A stretch of 64,000 bases of DNA, from NCBI GenBank assembly GCA_013407085.1, contig JACCGJ010011011.1, forward strand, positions 1 to 64,000, given 5' to 3'. The DNA comes from Atriophallophorus winterbourni (taxonomy: Eukaryota > Platyhelminthes > Trematoda > Plagiorchiida > Microphallidae). A program made the position numbers and the translations under genes. The first letter of the stretch is position 1. Each line of letters opens with the position of its first letter. This document shows positions 55,301-64,000 of the stretch, one piece after another. The notes under the pieces were generated by a model. It saw only the letters and a list, made by a program, of their open reading frames with translations. It had not been told where the DNA came from and searched no databases.

Positions 55301-55870
55301 CCGATATGACATTGGCGTTTCAGAATACAACCATTTTTCATTCTGTAGATGTGGCCAAGCAACTGAAGACGGCTGTGTCTTAGTAGAGTGAACAAACTCT
55401 GTAGATAAGCCTTTTGTAATCGTTTCAGTATTAGGCACCTTGTCCATCCAAAATTTACTCTAGAAACGACGGATACTTCGTAGATGGAAAGCGTTTAGCT
55501 TCCGTTTGCGTTTTGCGTTGGTGGTCCAGGTTTCACTCCGGTACAGTAAAACATTTAGTAGACACGCGCTGTATACCATCATCTTTGTATTTACACTCAA
55601 TCTGCAAATACCACAAACCCGAGAGATTTATCGGGACAAAACAACAGCTGTTCTGCTAATCCGCTTGTCAATCTCCGTGTCTTGCGAAAGGTTATCCGGA
55701 ATAGTTGAACCAAGATATGTGAAATGATGCACTGTTTCAAGCTGGCAGTTTCCAAAAGAGATGATTGGATGCGATACAATTCCACAAGTTGATGAACCAT
55801 TTCCCCCTGGGTTATGTCAACACGTCAAACCGGGACGAGCTTCGAACAAATTTTAGTTGAGCATGACTTG
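55301..55870 (-). pseudogene. RTE-like LINE remnant (YRSETWTTNAK...LLGHIYRM)
   Basis: On the - strand: LLYRSETWTTNAKRKRKLNA FHLRSIRRFLE, then TLLRHSRLQLLGHIYRMKNG. These match the post-RT region LYGSETWTxxxxxxxxLxxFHxRxLRxIL and RLxWLGHVxRM. Frameshifts between segments. Dead. Confidence 0.7.
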
Positions 55871-56104
55871 TAATACTTCCTCTATAGTTTTCAAGGTCAT
55901 CATTGTTAGACGTGACGGGTCTAACTGTTGTAATCATGTTTGTCAAGATCGTATCAACAGTACAGTAGTTAGATAATCCGGAAACAGCTGAAAACAGACA
56001 ACATGGTGCAGCGTGGTTTGACTACATGCTACTTATGAAATTCAGATCATCTGTTCCAATATTTGAGACTAAATTTGGATTCGCAATTTCTGGCAAGATT
56101 CTAG
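55871..56104. other. anonymous spacer
   Basis: No recognised feature. Confidence 0.4.
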
Positions 56105-56845
56105 ATTTAAGATTCGAAAATTTATGGTATAAAAAGTTCGTAGCTGTACAACACCACAGGATATTCGTATAAGGATAATAAATATATATATACCAAATAG
56201 AATTGAGGCATTCGGAAGATTGACAGTTTGTAGTTAGAAAATTTTTTCTATGTAATGTCTCGGTATGGTGGGAAAAATATTCGTTTGGATAAAGATCATG
56301 TTATATAAACGGGTTGGAGGGTGGAATTACTACGCATAAATATATCCAATTTGTTCCCGAAAATCGTTTCACCAGATGATTTGACGACATCTGACGGTAG
56401 GGAGTTCCATAGGAAACAAACGCGCACCGAATAGAAAAAACGACGACAGTTCTGGTGAGAATGTGGAATCTCAAATGCCAGTAGGTGAGTACGTGTGGTA
56501 CGGCTTGACCTCAGGCGAAATAGATGCCTTAGAGGGTGCATCTTTAAGTTCATTATATTATAAGTTAGGATTTGATCAAATCGAAACCTTCTGCGAGGCA
56601 GTGTATCCAATTTAAGTTTAACCAGTCGATCCTTATATGATAAGTTGTGGAGACAGTCAACCATTTTAGTTGCTCTGTGATAAAGCCTCTCAGCAGATTG
56701 ATGTCCTTTTGTAACCAGGGTGCCCAAGCTTGCACTGAGTAATCCATCACTGGGTTAATATGAGTATTCATGAGCATGGGGAATGTTTCATGGGAAAAAC
56801 GTCCGAAAATACGCAAAGTGTACCTAGCATGCGGCTAGCTTGGTT
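56105..56845 (-). mobile_element. CR1 copy L: 5'-truncated C-terminal part
   Basis: Reads RIFGRFSHETFPMLMNTHIN, VQAWAPWLQKDINLL, LYHRATKMVDCLHNL, CFLWNSLPSDVVKSS on the - strand in two frames (56565-56816 and 56296-56727). The 3' end near 56110 has TTATGGTA and a short TTAAGATTCGA tail. The frame 56296-56727 is open and well conserved. Confidence 0.82.
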
Positions 56846-58128
56846 GTACATGCTTGCTACATCGATATTTCCAAAGCTTTCGATAGAGTCAACCATGACA
56901 TCTTAATTAAAAAGCTCGATTCAAGGATTCAAGAATTCAAGGATTAATGGTTAAAAAAGTTAATACTTTACAACACCGCAGGATTACGGTATGAATAAAA
57001 CATGAAAATTACAATAGTATAAAAGCAATAGAGAATATCGAAGCTTATGGAATAACGAGAATAGTGCTGAATTGGATGAGGGACAATCTTACTGATAGAT
57101 ACGTCCGAGTTCGCGTTGGCAGCACCTTATCTAGAAAAATAGACGTCACGAGTGGAGTTCCGAAAGGCTCGGTACTTGGACCTCTTCTATTCTTGGTGTA
57201 TGTGAACGATATATTAGAGGATATTGGATGCAACTTGATACTATTTGCCGATGATATTAAAATATGGAAACGTGTCAGGTCTGTTAATGTCTGTATGTCA
57301 TTACAACGGGATCTAGGCATCTTATTTCGTTGGTCCCAGTCAAATGAGTTACCATTTAACCCTACGAAATGTAAAATGCTTGGAAAATATCTGCATACCA
57401 CGTATCAGCTTGGCACGCAAGATCTCGTCTGGACCACAGCAGAAAAGGATCTCGGTGTCTGTGTGTCGTTTAACCTTTAGCCTGTACATCATTGCCGGAT
57501 GGTGTACAATAAAGCTTGCAGTATCTTGAGTCTTCTGAAAAGAATATTCAGGATTTTTGCGCCCTGTTACGGAATATTCCATCCAAGCCTGGGCACAATG
57601 TCTGAGGAAGGATATCGAACTACTCGACAGGATTTATCATCGTGCTACAAAGTTGGTCTCCCGTTTCAGAAATTTGCATTTCACAGAGCGAATGTTAAAA
57701 CTGAACCTACACGATTTTAATCAACGACGAATACGTAGTGACCTCATATTTACATTCAAAATCCTACATACCGACAACCATACCCTTAAACACTTGCTAA
57801 AGCCGAATGGCCTTGATCGAACACGAACACATTCAGAGGCTATAATCATTCTGCATTCCCGATTGGATATTCGTCATAATTATTTCTCGGTAAGGATTTG
57901 TTTCACTTGGAACTTTTTGCCTAAATAAATCACACGCTCGGAATGTGTTGACGTTTTCGCTTCCAAACTCGATGAGTTTATGACAAACCATGCGGTATGT
58001 GATTGTCCCTATTGATTTTTGAGATACTTTATACATTTTATATTTTCCATATACCTTGTCATCCTATGGTTATTTTCAAGCTTACTGCTATTATTACCAT
58101 AAAGTGTTCTGAGTTTCTGAGTTTCTGA
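56846..58128 (+). pseudogene. CR1 copy M: RT palm to 3' end, with a nested insertion
   Basis: Starts in palm motif A (VHACYIDISKAFDRVNHDIL) and is interrupted at 56920-57037. It resumes EAYGITRIVLNWMRDNLTDR, GVPKGSVLGPLLFLVYVNDI, FADDIKIWKRV (intact), EKDLGVCVSFNL then a stop. The C-terminal text is broken (57500-57930), including CFTWNFLPK. The 3' UTR holds TATGGT...ACCATA (58075-58101) and a tail of three GAGTTTCT-type units. It was 5'-truncated at insertion and later hit. Confidence 0.85.
56920..57037 (-). mobile_element. 118-bp nested CR1 3' end (F family) with target duplication
   Basis: Flanked by TCGA at 56916-56919 and 57038-57041. It is the last 118 bp of an F-family element on the - strand (same text as 51150-51240), including an (AATTCAAGG)n-type tail. 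Removing it and one TCGA restores a continuous reading frame of copy M. Confidence 0.9.
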
Positions 58129-59315
58129 AATATCTGGACCTCTTTCCTGCATGTTTAATAATTTGCTCCAAGCTGGTGTGCTACCAGAATCACTCTAGTC
58201 AAACAAATTTGCTGATAAGCTTAGATGATTGAACGAGGGTTGTGGATGCAGAGTGCTGTATTCATGCGTGCAAGCCGGACATTTCTAAAGCTTTCGACAG
58301 AGTTGATCATAATTTACTCTTGAACGAGCTAAAGAATCACGGTATTGTTGGAAGGCTGTATGAATTGGTAAGTGATTACCTCAGCAGCAGACACGGCCTA
58401 TTATCGAAGAAAATCGATGTCACCATCGGTGTTACACAAGGCTAATTGCTTGGACAAATACTGTTCCTAGTCTATATGAACGATATGTCAATATCAAATG
58501 AAAGTGAGATGGTATTGTTTGCTGACGATATAAATGTATGGAGGCGAATCAGCAATATCGATGATTGTATTTTGCTGCAAAACGATTTGAATGCTTTGCA
58601 CAACTGGTCATGCAAAAATAAACTGTCATTGAATATGCAAAAGTCGAAGATCCTTCAGACCGGTCAATTATCAATACAAGCTCGGCGACAGAAACCTGGA
58701 GTACACCGAAAAAGAAAATCACCTGGGTCTCTGAATGTGCGGTAGTTTGAAAAATGGTGTACAATTCGAAGCCGTTTACCAAAGCGCATGTCGGCTGCTC
58801 AGCATGGTACGGTGGATATTAGGACGTTTTTCCTCGGGGTGATTTCCCCTCATGATAAACACATATATACACTCGTTTCTAGACTATGCCGCACAAGCCT
58901 GGACACCATGGCTCCAAAAAGACATCTTACTTCTGGATCGCATATACCGGAGAGCTTCTAAGCTTGTCATTGGACTCGAAGATATGCCACTCGCCGGGCG
59001 ACTCAGACGACTGGAGCTGAGGTCACTTGCACGAAGGAGAATGCGAGCTGATCTCATCCTCGCATACATTACTTAATATTGTTTCCCGCCTCCTGGACTT
59101 ATTATTCCACCTTCGAACTCCAAGCAACAGCCACATTCCAAACGGAACTGCCGCATGTATTTTCATTCGGTGCGTTTTTTTGAATTCCTTACCCGCCGAT
59201 TTGGTAAGCTCAAACAGTTTACCTATATTCAAATCGAAACTTGACGATAATATGAAAGCTAATCTCAATTTTCCCTTAACTATTAATAAACTATCTACAT
59301 CCCATTTATTTTGAT

Positions 59316-59346
<31 letters not shown>

Positions 59347-59415
59347 TTGTAACTATAGTTCCACTCTTTGGTTATTGTAAAGTTAATTGCTTTTTCAACC
59401 ATAAATCTTGAATGA
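58129..59415 (+). pseudogene. CR1 copy H (G family): RT to 3' end
   Basis: Reads HACKPDISKAFDRVDHNLLL, IDVTIGVTQG then a stop, QILFLVYMNDMSISNESEMVLFADDINVW (in parts; 58446-58570), NKLSLNMQKSK. The C-terminal text has shifts (DTMAPKRH; MINTYIHSFLDYAAQAWTPW at 58852). The 3' UTR has (TA)n at 59314-59342 and hairpin TTTGGTT...AACCATAA (59366-59404). It shows the empty form of the site where copy G took its nested insertion. Confidence 0.85.
59314..59342. repeat. (TA)n tract in the copy H 3' UTR
   Basis: About 14 units at the same place as the tracts in copies G and E. Confidence 0.9.
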
Positions 59416-59555
59416 TGAAACTATGCGGTATGTGACTGTCTCTATTGATTTTTGAGAGGTTTTGTAGTTTACTCCATATACCTATCATCCTATGGTTATT
59501 GTTAAGCTTACTGCTTTTTCTACCATAAAACATTCTGAGTTCTGAGTTCTGAATA
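59416..59555 (+). repeat. 137-bp CR1 (M-family) 3' end with (TCTGAGT)n tail
   Basis: Same piece as 30186-30335, with hairpin TATGGT...ACCATA (59491-59527) and three TCTGAGT-type tail units. It lies between the 3' end of copy H and the 5' end of copy C. Confidence 0.8.
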
Positions 59556-60964
59556 TCTCGCATTTTTTAGCTCACTCTACCGATAGCCACCGATCGATAA
59601 ACAACCAAGTGCACTAACGAAGCACACTGAACTGATTGTAACAAAAACAGCAAGAATGACCAAAACAAAAAAGACCGTCGTGGCGTGACAAATCTGCAAC
59701 AAAATTGTACGCGTGAGAGCTCATGACTTCAAAAATTTTAACTGACTTTGTAAAGTATATACGAACTGTTATGATGCCGAAGCACAACAAATGGTATCGA
59801 TCGTGAGCAAGATTGATTTCCCCGGGGACTGCTACGTTCCTTGTGCATGTCAGATTAAGCCACCAAGTAAGACAGCCACAAATATGCCAGGGGAGGCTAA
59901 ACTGGATTCTGAAACAGCAAGTTTGAATAATTGTTTCCGGAATTTCGAAAAGTCACTCAAACCCTCCGTGAGCGATAAAAATACAATTGTCAATACATTT
60001 GTCTCGACAATTCAACACAGATATGTAGCTTTACACGGTGGAAATGATCAGAATACATCTCGAAAACTTCCCACATCGTTGAGCGTTGTAATCGAGTATC
60101 CAGGAGTAAAGAAAGAATCGACCAGGTGAACCCTGATTGTCGTTGTCCTCAACTTATAAAATAAAAAGTATAAAGCCACTAATCCCTACCGTACAATTCT
60201 CACTTCCGATAAACCTCGAAAGCCCAACATTACCTTTCATTCATACAGACCCAATATCACTCTCAGCGTATTTTTGTACACTTCCAAGAGTCGTTACATA
60301 CACTTTTCTCATTAAGGCATAAACATGAGCACGAGAAATGGACTGAACTTTGTACACATGCGATAACTACATACTACTATCTACAAAATGGCGTTTAACC
60401 GGGCATACAACTTTTCTCCACGTAAACCAGCCACGCATATTATGAGTGACCTTACAAACTATAGTGTGAACTTAAAAAAGTCATTCTCAACACAATTGCT
60501 AAAATCTAGTGGCAGTGTGACCTACCGAATCAAAGGGGAAAAAGAGGTTATTTCTTTGTCAGGAAGGATCAGCCGATTTTTTTAAATCTCCAAAATTGTT
60601 GATAACAAATCAGATCTATAATCAGAGCAAAATGAATGAAGCAGTGGTCACACACTGCGGATGCCATTTGATCTCGTGATTCAAGTTCGTAAGACTGGTT
60701 TTCATTACCTAGACCAGGCAACTACAGAGGCAACGGGCCCAGTCTTCGTTTGATCGTTTTTCCAGCGACCGACATGGCTGTTTCCATCAATATCAATTTG
60801 AAATTTTACAACAAAATAGGAGAATTTATGATAAATTAATCGAGTCCTTGTGTCTAAACTTGTCTGACAGCTCATTGGTTGATTATGAGCGATTTTAATC
60901 TCCCGGGTATGTATTCAACGAGTAAAAACTCCTTGCAGTCGTCTGTATATGTTTTCAACGAGTT
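59556..60964 (+). pseudogene. CR1 copy C: 5' region, ORF1 and endonuclease remnant
   Basis: Begins ATCTCGCATTTTTTAGCTC. A 112-codon open frame (59791-60129) gives the ORF1 N-terminus (CYVPCACQIKPPSK, SLNNCFRNFEKSLKPSVSDK), then shifted RRM text (60200-60560) and NYRGNGPSL-like text (60720). Endonuclease text lies near IMSDFNLPGMYS (60885). It is interrupted at 60964 by the hammerhead array and resumes at 62011 for about 45 bp. Confidence 0.78.
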
Positions 60965-62002
60965 CTTGTAACAGTGGCATTCAATTATAACTTTGTTTAC
61001 CACTTATCCACTGTTTCAAGTCTCACGGGAACTAATCTTACTGTCTCCACCGGATGGCGGTAACCAGTCAGAAAGCGGAAGTAGTGTGTAAATGCGGGGT
61101 GTGTGAGCAACACATTACTTTAGTCAGCCATAAGCACCTTGAGTGCTTGACCAGGATTCAATATGTGATTGTGTGATTGAACACCGTAGTTCGTTGTACG
61201 AAACCCAATGTAACAGTGACATTCAAGTAGAACTTTGTTTACCATTTAATCACTGTTTTAAGGCTCACTGAACCTAATATTACTGTCTCCACCTGATGAC
61301 GGCAAACAGCCACAAACCAGTAGTGGTTTCTAAGTGCGGTGGATTTGAGCATCATATTACGTTGGTTATAATATGCGCCTTGAATGCTTGACCAGAAATA
61401 CCGATATGATGCTTTCTTGAATTCAATTCAATTTTAATGTTCTAAGTTCCATATAGCTTTGCAAAAAATCACAGAATAATATGGGAACTACTAATAGTAT
61501 AACAAGCAAAAACGGGATTTGGTTGTTTACTGAGCAGTCCAAGAATCAAGTAAAAATTCAAGGGGCAGAAATTGTTTTCGATTGGTGGGATGACAAATAT
61601 AGATGCATGTGGTCAAGATGTATAGTTTTCTTCAATGCACGGGTTAAGCGACATATAGAAAACAAGACTTCTCTTGAAAATCTACTGATTTGGTGAGTTT
61701 AAAACCTAATTCGGTCGATTGTTCCAAGTAAACAAATTCGCATAAGAAAAAATGTCGTCTACATTTGAGTCGCGAGTGAAGGACAGCTAGACTGAATTTG
61801 TGAGCTCTTGTCCTATGCGAACAGCCAGAATCCGGTAGTGGAGTGTAAATGCAGCGGATGTGAGCAACAAATTACTTTAGTCATCCATAAGCGCCTTGAG
61901 TGCGTGACGAGGAAACACTATGTGATTCTGTGTTTGAATACCGTGATTCGTTGTACGAACCCAATGTAACCGTGGCATTCGAGTATAACTTCGTTTAGAT
62001 TC
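60965..62002 (+). repeat. tandem array of about 242-bp hammerhead-type units
   Basis: Units begin at 60970 and 61212 (aacagtg(g/a)cattcaa...ctttgtttacc), and a partial one at 61967. Each complete unit has a core region: 61045-61090 (CGGATGG, degenerate) and 61293-61326 (CTGATGA, stem GGC/GCC with loop AAACA, then ACAAACC; one core G replaced). The array is flanked by AACGAGTT (60957-60964) and AACCAGTT (62003-62010), a near-perfect 8-bp duplication. It interrupts copy C, so it moved as a block. A J-family LINE 3' fragment sits inside (61415-61640). Confidence 0.7.
61415..61640 (-). mobile_element. CR1 J-family 3' UTR fragment nested in the array
   Basis: Starts with GAATTCAATTCAATTTTAAT (the reverse of the J tail) and runs through aaaacgggatttg and cagaaattgttttcg, matching 42120-42290 in reverse. 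A severely 5'-truncated insertion. Confidence 0.75.
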
Positions 62003-62055
62003 AACCAGTTAATATAGCCTCCACCCTTGCACCATCGCATTTACCAGCCAACTCG

Positions 62056-62314
62056 CATACTATTTACAGCCCCCTAATCGATTTTCTCCTTCTGCCCAAG
62101 ATACCGCCGATTCTTTCGCAACATTTTACTGTGTTTAATGCTTATAATAATTTACGTTACATTGCGACAGTCGAAAGGTTAGTGTGGAATAAGGATCTCA
62201 GTATATGGAAGTAAACTTGCAGAACTCAAACAATTTAACAAGGAAATCTGCATGCGTTCGAGATGCGGAGTAAAGTTAACGAATACAAGTATAAAGCAAC
62301 AAACAATTCCACTG
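62056..62314. other. anonymous spacer
   Basis: No recognised feature. Confidence 0.4.
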
Positions 62315-62540
62315 AGAATAGTACCGATAAGTCGATCACCTGTCGAAAGGTTTTGTTTCAAAATAATTTGCGGGATAAATCGCTAGATCGTCACGATGCA
62401 CTTGTCCGAAGATAATGTTATACAGTACACAGGCGCAGATGGCATCACACACCGCATGCCCTCGTTTTCCTTCGCCAGCTTCTGCAAACCGGCTTTCCAG
62501 TTTGCTCAACTACTCATTGCTTCAAACTGTGGCCCAATGT
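62315..62540 (+). pseudogene. CR1 RT relic: empty counterpart of the hAT site
   Basis: Same relic as 49185-49297 plus 50456-50560, uninterrupted. It reads QYTGADGITHRMPS (RT entry), with agaatagtaccgataagtcg and cacctgtcgaaaggtttt upstream. The single target octamer here is TGTTATAC, one base from TGTTAGAC. Confidence 0.75.
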
Positions 62541-63080
62541 GATTGGAAGTCCGGTGTGAGTTTGTAGGAATTATTCCCAATTAATATAATTCGTTAATAA
62601 TTCCAAAAGTAAGTTTATTTTCATAAACGTTTTCCATCATGATGCCGTGTGTCGTTTTGTTTAAATCAACTGAACACACACTTGCGCTTCCTACAGCGTG
62701 AACGTCTGATAACTTGCCTGGTTCCGAACCACTAATTAATTGTTTCAGATTACTGACCTAGAATATTTCTTCCCTTTTCGGTAATTCACTGCTTGTTCCA
62801 TCTACGACGAGCAATTATCCCGCTGAAGAAATAACACGGGTCAAATTCATTGTTAGCAATAATCCGAGTGGACCACACAAGGATTTCGTAAGTCTGTTGT
62901 TGACATAGTGTATTCTTTTCTTGCATAAATATAATTATATATATTTATACATAATTTCATACGCTTATAATAATTCACAACACTTATAACAATTCTCATT
63001 AACGTAACGCTCGGCTTATCCGCTACAAGTTTATCTATTTCCAAATGTGGCCGTATAACTTCAAATCATCATTGTCTGGG
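62541..63080. other. anonymous AT-rich spacer
   Basis: No recognised feature. A small ta-rich tract lies at 62930-62955. Confidence 0.4.
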
Positions 63081-63082
63081 AT

Positions 63083-63430
63083 TTGGCAAGCCATGCATTG
63101 TATATTGCCAAAAGGAATAGCATCAAACGTGTAATTGGTTTTTCGCTTGATCTATCCTACTCTACTCAAAACAGGATACACCGCAATATTTGTCTCACCT
63201 ATAAAATTATGCCCATCAAACAATACTCACTCGGTCACTTGTTCCAAGAGTTTGACGCGCGCAAAATAACCCATCCCTTTACATCCAGAGTTGAGGTATT
63301 GATTGTCAACATGTTTTGCCATGCGTGTTACATTTTTCTGTATTTCCCTGCCTCAAATGAGAACTCTCAGTGCTTAACGTCATTTGAAGCCAAATTAGAT
63401 CCGTATGTGCAAAAGAGCATGATATCTTAG
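63083..63430 (+). pseudogene. CR1 ORF2 C-terminal fragment, diverged
   Basis: Open 115 codons reading RIHRNICLTYKIMPIKQYSL GHLFQEFDARK and ending SFEAKLDPYVQKSMIS. This parallels the CR1 tail (RIRxDxILTYKIxxxxxHPLxHLF ... FKxKLDxYVQ). CFLWNS is replaced by unrelated text, so it is old. Confidence 0.6.
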
Positions 63431-63897
63431 GACTTAGGTTTGATATAATCAGCAACCTTTCTGACAATTTATGTTCACGCATGAATTACGAATACAATCT
63501 GCAACTAAATTGCGTAGCAAAGTGATAGCATAGTTGAACTAGGCAATACCGTTCCACTTTAGGAATAAGGATGCTAATACACTCAACTCAAGTTTATTGT
63601 TTCCGATGAGAATACATGATGTCTTCTTGCAAATGGTATCTATCATGCAGCATTTAAGCCGGATAGACCACGTTGAAGAACTCCTCTTCAAAACCACTGA
63701 ACATTCATAACAGGCGTGTTTCGTTCGCATTTGAGCACGAGTGTTGAGGTTTCATTCAAGTTAGAGCCATTCGTATTCCGCATGTGAACCTTCGCTTCAG
63801 GTTTTCAGAAGATGCAGTGATCCACTGTGTTTGAGATGCGCGATTAAAACAATGCTGCGGATGTGTTAACTTTTTATCAAAGTGATTCAAAGTTGTA
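63431..63897. other. anonymous spacer
   Basis: No recognised feature. Confidence 0.4.
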
Positions 63898-64000
63898 ATG
63901 GTCTAAAAAGCATTTAGCTTAACAATAACCATAGTATGGAGTTATGAGGTATATACAATAAAAAAGAAGAACAGGAAAACTCATGTAGTGTAAATCGTAT
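63898..64000 (-). mobile_element. CR1 3' end running off the right edge
   Basis: agcatttagcttaacaataaccatag matches in reverse the M-family 3' terminus (ctatggttattgttaagctt...gc). The body would lie beyond 64000. Confidence 0.55.

Overview
The window looks like nuclear DNA from a flatworm, most likely a digenean trematode. The evidence is two spliced host genes with GT-AG introns of up to about 4.5 kb, introns and intergenic DNA filled with CR1-like and RTE-like non-LTR retrotransposons of the type seen in flukes, a Ty3/gypsy gag fragment, and short repeats carrying hammerhead-ribozyme cores. I see no bacterial features. The species is not identified.

Host genes. (1) A DHRS1-type short-chain dehydrogenase/reductase lies on the + strand in four exons (5592-5780, 8621-8984, 10364-10540, 15010-15284). 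The exons join in frame to 334 residues with an intact TGxxxGIG, Ser and YxxxK active site. (2) An annexin lies on the - strand in five exons (45350-44190, 44106-43725, 43103-43032, 40003-39822, 37764-37714). They join in frame to about 615 residues: a 387-residue Pro/Gly/Tyr-rich N-terminus followed by annexin repeats I, II and IV. I could not find repeat III.

Mobile DNA, left to right. 1-4.4 kb: 3' part of a Perere-like LINE, then two direct copies of a composite repeat (SINE-like R1, RT scrap, hammerhead core) flanking a gypsy LTR-gag fragment. 6-15 kb: RTE relics, R1 copies and hammerhead-type units inside the DHRS1 introns. 17.6-23.3 kb: a decayed CR1 ORF1, then one nearly intact CR1 whose two ORFs overlap in the -1 frame. 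The overlap contains a canonical slippery heptamer, a 6-nt spacer and a 10-bp hairpin. 24.4-37.2 kb: RTE and CR1 copies E, A, G and B, including an inverted duplication and a nested LINE. 40.3-42.3 kb: CR1 copy J in the annexin intron, then a (GATA)n tract. 46-48 kb: CR1 copies D and N. 49.3-50.4 kb: an internally deleted hAT transposon with perfect terminal inverted repeats and an 8-bp target duplication. 51-60 kb: CR1 copies F, K, L, M, H and C. 60.97-62.0 kb: a tandem hammerhead-unit array inserted into copy C. 62.3-64 kb: CR1 scraps.

The two host genes show no functional link. Most of the biology here belongs to the retroelements: a shared 3' hairpin with short tandem-repeat tails, nested insertions that order events in time, a probable frameshift signal in the intact CR1, and self-cleaving-RNA motifs in a small repeat family. 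Labels A to N are my own names for CR1 copies. All family assignments come from reading translated motifs, not from database searches.
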